From Nitrospirota bacterium (lineage in GTDB: Bacteria; Nitrospirota; Leptospirillia; Leptospirillales; Leptospirillaceae), in the NCBI GenBank assembly GCA_021840555.1, contig JAKBXW010000003.1, forward strand, positions 1 through 64,000: DNA of 64,000 bases, written 5' to 3'. A program made the translations under genes and the position numbers. The notes under the pieces were generated by a model. It worked only from the letters and a program-made list of their open reading frames with translations. It was not told where the DNA came from and made no database searches. Shown here piece after piece: positions 59,634-64,000 of the stretch (its first letter is position 1; each line of letters begins with the position of its first letter).

Positions 59634-60136
59634 GCAAGGCGGGAGCGTTCCGGCTCCGGAAGAGGGAGAATGGCCCGGTAGTGGGGGCGGTCCTCTCCCC
59701 GGGCGAGCGTGCGGATCCGGTCGGCCTCTTCCGGAGTGATCCGGGCCCATTCCTCCTCACGGAACCGTTCGGCAAAGTCCCGGAAGAAGGCGGGGGTCTC
59801 CCGAAGGGCGAAGGGACAGTCGGGATCGAGCGCCAGGAGAAAACCCCCGTCCCGGTGGACGAGGACCAGGGGATAGAGGCGGCAGTCGGCGGGATGCTCT
59901 CCCCAGACCCCGCACCGGTCTCTCTCCGGACGAAGGGCGTCGCAGACCAGGACCGGAAGGTCCATCCGGCCGAGACCCGGCCGGAGACCGATGGGGGAGG
60001 GGGGGCGGAAGGGGGCGGGAAGGGACTCCCCCTCTTCCGGACGGGCGGCCCACGGCGTCAGGACTCCGGGTTCGGTGAAGTGGCAGCAGAGCCGGCATTC
60101 CCGGCAGAGCGCTCCGGGAACGGGAAGGACGACCAT
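59630..60136 (-). CDS. YkgJ-type cysteine cluster (zinc/iron-chelating) protein
   Basis: ALCRECRLCCHFTEPGVLT...VCDALRPERDRCGVWGEHPADCRLYPLVL. Confidence 0.8.
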   Translation of the reverse strand: MVVLPVPGALCRECRLCCHFTEPGVLTPWAARPEEGESLPAPFRPPSPIGLRPGLGRMDLPVLVCDALRPERDRCGVWGEHPADCRLYPLVLVHRDGGFLLALDPDCPFALRETPAFFRDFAERFREEEWARITPEEADRIRTLARGEDRPHYRAILPLPEPERSRLA

Positions 60137-61803
60137 CAGTCGAAGCCTCCGGCCACCAGGGATTCGAGGGGCTTTTCGAAGAGGCGCGTCTCGAGGATCC
60201 GTTCGAGGGGACGGAGGCTCTCCGGATCGAGGGCCGAGACGAAGACCGCCCCCGGATAGCGCAGGGCCAGGAGCCTTCGGGTCTCCTCTCCGATGCGGTC
60301 GCACTTGTTGAAAAGGAGAAGCCTCGGGATCCGGTGGAGATCCATCTCCCGGAGGATCGTCTCCACCCTCTCGATCATGAGTTCGCACTGGGGATGGGAG
60401 GCGTCGGTCACATGGACGATGAGGTCGGCGTCACGGAGTTCGTCGAAGGTGGCCATGAAGGCGCGCCTGAGATCGGCGGGAAGGTCCCGGATGAACCCCA
60501 CCGTGTCGGTCAGGATGATCTCCCGCTCCCGGGGAAACCGGAGTCGCCGGGTGGTGGGGTCGAGGGTCGCGAACATCTTGTCCTCCACCAGAACCTGGCT
60601 GTGGGTGAGTCGGTTCAAAAGGGTGGACTTTCCGACGTTGGTGTAGCCCACGAGGGAGACCACGGGGAGGGCCGCCTCCCGGCGCCGGCTTTTTCGGCCC
60701 GAGCGCTCGACCTCGAGGTGGCGGAGACGGGCGGAGAGGGAGGCGATCCGGTCGCGGACCCTGCGCCGGTCCTCCTCGAGGCGGGTCTCGCCCGGTCCCC
60801 GGCCTCCGATCCCCCCTGTCAGGCGGGAAAGGGCGGTGGAGCGCTCGAAGAGGCGGGGGAGGAGGTACTTGAGCTGGGCCAGCTCCACCTGGAGCTTCCC
60901 GTCCCGGCTGTGGGCCCGCCGGGCGAAGATGTCGAGGATGAGCTGGGTCCGGTCAATCACCTTGAGTTCGGTCATCTCGGCGATTTTCCGGACCTGGTTG
61001 GGGGAGAGCTCCTGTTCGAAGATGATCAGGGTTGCGTGGACCTGCAGGGCGTGGATCAGGAGAGACTTGAGCCTGTCCGCGCTCATGAGGGTCGTGGGAT
61101 GGTAGCGGGCGATCCGCTGGCGGACCACACCCAGGACCTCGACGTCGGCGGAGCGCGCGAGTTCGGAGAGCTCGGCCAGGGCATCCTCCTGGTCGGAAAG
61201 GGCGTCGGGGGAGACGGAGACAAGGAGGGCCCTCTCCTGTCCGTGTGTCTTTTTCGTTGCCGCGGACAGGCTTCGGGAGAGCTCCTCCTCGAGCGCCTCG
61301 ACGCGCCCTCCGGACGAGAGGCTTTCCGGACCGAGAGGCCGCGGAGGATCGACGATCCATGGAGGATCCCCCTGGGGATCGGGGTTGATCGTGGCGACGC
61401 TCACCCGGTCGGGGAGCCCGGTGTCCCGATTCATCTGGAGGGCCACCATGGCGTCCAGCCGGAGAAGTGCCAGATCGTTCAGGTCGTCCTGGGAAAGGGC
61501 TTCGCCCTGGAGGTGGGTGTGAACCATCCGGATTCCCCGGAGCGAACGTCCCCCGGACCGGGAGGGCGGAAGCTCCGAGAGGAAGATTTCCCGGGCGGTG
61601 CCCACCACGACCTGGGCCACCGTTCCTTCCCTGGAGACGAGAAGGGCGATCTGCCGTCCGGTTTCATGGCTCAAAAGCGCCATCTGGCGGGCGATTTCAG
61701 GGGTTATCCAGAGGCCGGGGGGAATCCTGCGGCCTTCCAGACGTGTGACGGATTTGAGCTGGCTCGCCTTGAGCCCCGAGAGGTTGCCGGTCGGTCCGGA
61801 AAT
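60136..61803 (-). CDS. hflX: HflX GTPase; probable ATT start
   Basis: SLVGYTNVGKSTLLNRLT, LDPTTRRLRFP, TDTVGFIRDLP; upstream in-frame (M)SGPTGNLSGLKASQLKSVTRLEGRRIPPGLWITPEIARQ is typical HflX N-terminus; AAAGGA 9 nt upstream of ATT at 61803. Confidence 0.88.
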   Translation of the reverse strand: MSGPTGNLSGLKASQLKSVTRLEGRRIPPGLWITPEIARQMALLSHETGRQIALLVSREGTVAQVVVGTAREIFLSELPPSRSGGRSLRGIRMVHTHLQGEALSQDDLNDLALLRLDAMVALQMNRDTGLPDRVSVATINPDPQGDPPWIVDPPRPLGPESLSSGGRVEALEEELSRSLSAATKKTHGQERALLVSVSPDALSDQEDALAELSELARSADVEVLGVVRQRIARYHPTTLMSADRLKSLLIHALQVHATLIIFEQELSPNQVRKIAEMTELKVIDRTQLILDIFARRAHSRDGKLQVELAQLKYLLPRLFERSTALSRLTGGIGGRGPGETRLEEDRRRVRDRIASLSARLRHLEVERSGRKSRRREAALPVVSLVGYTNVGKSTLLNRLTHSQVLVEDKMFATLDPTTRRLRFPREREIILTDTVGFIRDLPADLRRAFMATFDELRDADLIVHVTDASHPQCELMIERVETILREMDLHRIPRLLLFNKCDRIGEETRRLLALRYPGAVFVSALDPESLRPLERILETRLFEKPLESLVAGGFD

Positions 61804-62162
61804 GGAGAGATCCTTTCGATGGGGTCCCGGAGTTGGGATCCAGGAGGATTTTCTTTCATTATATCACACCCCGTTTGCGACTTCGGAAGCCTCCCGAGGA
61901 TAGGAAGTCGAAGCGCGATTTTTGCGAGCCCTGTCACATTCCGCACGTTTTCATGAAGGCCGTGCGGATACTGTTGTCAGTTTTCGCACACAACGGGAAA
62001 AAGGTCCTGCATCAATTTAACTTTAGTCCATGAAAACAATGAGTTACAAATCTATAAAATCAGGCATTCAAATTGCTTGGAGAATCCGACGCCCTCCTTT
62101 CAATGAGGAAAGGATTGGGGCCATACCCGGAACGAAACGACGAATGGAGGTTTCAAACGATG

Positions 62163-63164
62163 GGCAAACATGTCATCACGATGCTTCCCGGAGAGGGAAC
62201 GGGACCGGAGATCTGCGAAGCGGTCCGGAGGATCATCGACCACACCGGCGTGGAGATCGTCTGGGAGTACGAGGAGATCGGCCTCGACTGCCTCGACAAG
62301 TACGGGACTCTTCTCCCCGAAAAGACGATCAAATCGATCGCGAAGAACAAGCTCGCCATCAAGGGACCCACGACCACACCGATCGGCACCGGCCACAAGA
62401 GCGCCAACGTGACGCTCCGCAAAATGTTCGACCTCTACGCGAACGTCCGCCCGGCCAAGCTGATCCCCGTGCTCAAGCGCCCCTGGGACAAGATCGACAT
62501 CCTCACCTTCCGGGAAAACACCGAGGACTCCTACGCCGCCATCGAGCACATGGTCTCGGACGAAGTCGCCCAGTGCCTCAAGGTGATCACCTGGCCCGGT
62601 TCCTACCGGATCGCCGACTTCGCCTTCAAGTGGGCCAAGGCCAACGGCCGCAAGAAGATCCAGTGCGTCCACAAGGCCAACATCATGAAGATGACCGACG
62701 GTCTCTTCCTCGAGGCCTTCCGTGAGGCGGCCAAGAAGTACCCCGAGATCGAATACGGGGACATCATCGTCGACAACTGCTCCATGCAGCTCGTGAGAAA
62801 TCCCGGACAGTTCGACTGCCTGGTCCTCCCGAATCTCTACGGGGACATCCTCTCCGACCTCTGCGCCGGACTGGTGGGCGGTCTCGGATTCGCACCGGGA
62901 GCCAACATCGGCGACAACTGCGCCATCTTCGAGGCGGTCCACGGATCGGCTCCGAAATACGCCGGCATGAAGAAGGTCAACCCATCGGCCGTGCTTCTGT
63001 CCGGCGTGATGATGCTTCGCTGGATTGGGGAGAATGCCGCGGCTGACAAGATCGAGAATGGGATGAACAAGGTTCTGGCGGAAGGGAAGACCCTGACCTA
63101 CGACGCCGGAGGCACCGCCTCGACCGACGAATACGCCGACGCCATCATCAAGGCCATGAACTAA
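62163..63164 (+). CDS. NAD-type isocitrate/isopropylmalate dehydrogenase family protein (catalytic part)
   Basis: ITMLPGEGTGPEICEAV, FRENTEDSYAAIEHMV, HKANIMKMTDGLFLEAFRE, NLYGDILSDLCAGLVGGLGFAPGANIGD. Confidence 0.92.
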   Translation, partial: GKHVITMLPGEGTGPEICEAVRRIIDHTGVEIVWEYEEIGLDCLDKYGTLLPEKTIKSIAKNKLAIKGPTTTPIGTGHKSANVTLRKMFDLYANVRPAKLIPVLKRPWDKIDILTFRENTEDSYAAIEHMVSDEVAQCLKVITWPGSYRIADFAFKWAKANGRKKIQCVHKANIMKMTDGLFLEAFREAAKKYPEIEYGDIIVDNCSMQLVRNPGQFDCLVLPNLYGDILSDLCAGLVGGLGFAPGANIGDNCAIFEAVHGSAPKYAGMKKVNPSAVLLSGVMMLRWIGENAAADKIENGMNKVLAEGKTLTYDAGGTASTDEYADAIIKAMN

Positions 63165-63194
63165 GTCCGACACCCAATCACAAGGAGCTGATCA

Positions 63195-63542
63195 ATGCTG
63201 ACGAAAGCGACGACCGGCCGGGCGAAGCGGCCCGCCAAACCCATCACCCTCGTGGGGGTGGATGTCTACATCATCACCGAGAACGGCATTCCCGCCTTCG
63301 ACGACTACGGGGCCTTCAAGATCGAGTTCGTCTCGAACCGGGGCACCAAGGTCTGGCCGGGATACGTGAGCGAGGATCTCATGCTGGTCAACTGGTACCG
63401 CTGCCGCTTCATGGCCACCAAGGCGGTGACCGATGCCGACGTGGACAGCTTCCTGACCCAGCTTTCGAAGAAGTGGAAGTGGTCGGCGGCCCAGAAGCTC
63501 TGGAACTACGGCGACGAAGCCGGCTTCAGCAAGGCCTACTGA
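63195..63542 (+). CDS. Stand-alone C-terminal domain of long-type isocitrate dehydrogenase
   Basis: GVDVYIIT...FKIEFVSNRGTKVWPGYVSEDLMLVNWYRCRFMAT...KKWKWSAAQKLWNYGDEAGFSKAY resembles the C-terminal extension of Thermus-type ICDH. Confidence 0.7.
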   Translation: MLTKATTGRAKRPAKPITLVGVDVYIITENGIPAFDDYGAFKIEFVSNRGTKVWPGYVSEDLMLVNWYRCRFMATKAVTDADVDSFLTQLSKKWKWSAAQKLWNYGDEAGFSKAY

Positions 63543-63571
63543 AACGCGTTTCACCGTCTCGAATCTTCGGA

Positions 63572-63598
63572 GGAGGGGAGCGATCCCCTCCTTTTTTT
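63572..63598 (+). terminator. Rho-independent terminator after the ICDH genes
   Basis: GGAGGGG-AGCGAT-CCCCTCC-TTTTTTT. Confidence 0.92.
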
Positions 63599-63679
63599 GC
63601 GCTCTCTCCGCCTCATGATCCGGAACGCTTTCTCCCCGCTCCTCCGACTCCTCTGCGCTGCCGTCTCCCCGACCCGGTG

Positions 63680-64000
63680 TCAGGGGAGGAGGGGTTTCTC
63701 TCCGAAAACGGTCCTGAGCCGGAGGACGAGGGCGTGGACCCGGTCCGGGAGACCGGGGACGGCGAGACGCTCCCGGTAACGCTCGAAGATTTTCGGTCCG
63801 TCGGGAGCCCCGTGGGCCAAAAGCTCCGGATCCCGGCCCATGGCCTCGGTCCGGGGAAACAGATGGTAGTGGAGATGGGGAACCGCTTCCCCGAAGCTCA
63901 GAACATAGACCTTCCGGACCTCCGGGAGCGTCAGGATTTCCCGGACGGCCCGGCTCTGGAGGAGCGCCATCTCCCCCTGCTCCTCCCGGTCGAGTCCCCC
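63680..64000 (-). CDS. HIT-family protein, 5' part beyond window edge
   Basis: VYVLSFGEAVPHLHYHLFPRTEAMGRD, HIT HxHxH motif; frame open to window end. Confidence 0.75.
   Translation of the reverse strand, partial: GGLDREEQGEMALLQSRAVREILTLPEVRKVYVLSFGEAVPHLHYHLFPRTEAMGRDPELLAHGAPDGPKIFERYRERLAVPGLPDRVHALVLRLRTVFGEKPLLP

Noticed and set aside
60334-61956. 540-aa plus-strand ORF opposite hflX
   Set aside because: Antisense shadow ORF; HflX motifs clearly on the minus strand

Overview
The window looks like an acidophile chromosome, probably Leptospirillum-like (inference from gene content and codon style only). It is interrupted at about 3.83-27.68 kb by an integrative mobilizable element in a tRNA-Val(CAC) gene. 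The element has a 54-bp direct repeat at its ends, a tyrosine integrase beside the intact tRNA, and identical 18-bp putative integrase arm sites inside both ends. Its backbone carries an XRE-type repressor, an AlpA-like HTH gene, a zinc-ribbon mini-ORF coupled to a TOPRIM/VapE primase-helicase, and an RP4 Tra1-like mobilization module (TraK/TraL/TraM-like, MobC-like, MOBP relaxase with an LPD7-type tail). Cargo includes an arsenic cluster (arsR-C, arsD-A, CBS protein, arsB, orphan pstS), a decayed second arsenite permease, and an IS21-family insertion whose ends and 7-bp TSD can be read directly. The most striking unexplained structure is an array of 11 copies of GGGAACA/TGTTCCC in under 200 bp in the 3' end of the primase gene. 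It forms two similar inverted modules around an A-rich gap, resembling a SaPI/PICI-type replication origin. Other notable items are a candidate structured oriT, a hairpin family present twice in the element, likely non-AUG starts for hisG (ATA) and hflX (ATT), a split isocitrate dehydrogenase, and a parAB-bactofilin operon. The remaining chromosome is mostly housekeeping: ileS-lspA, rho-rpmE-prfA-prmC-murA-his operon-rpsU-yqeY-dnaG-rpoD, rnpB and hflX.
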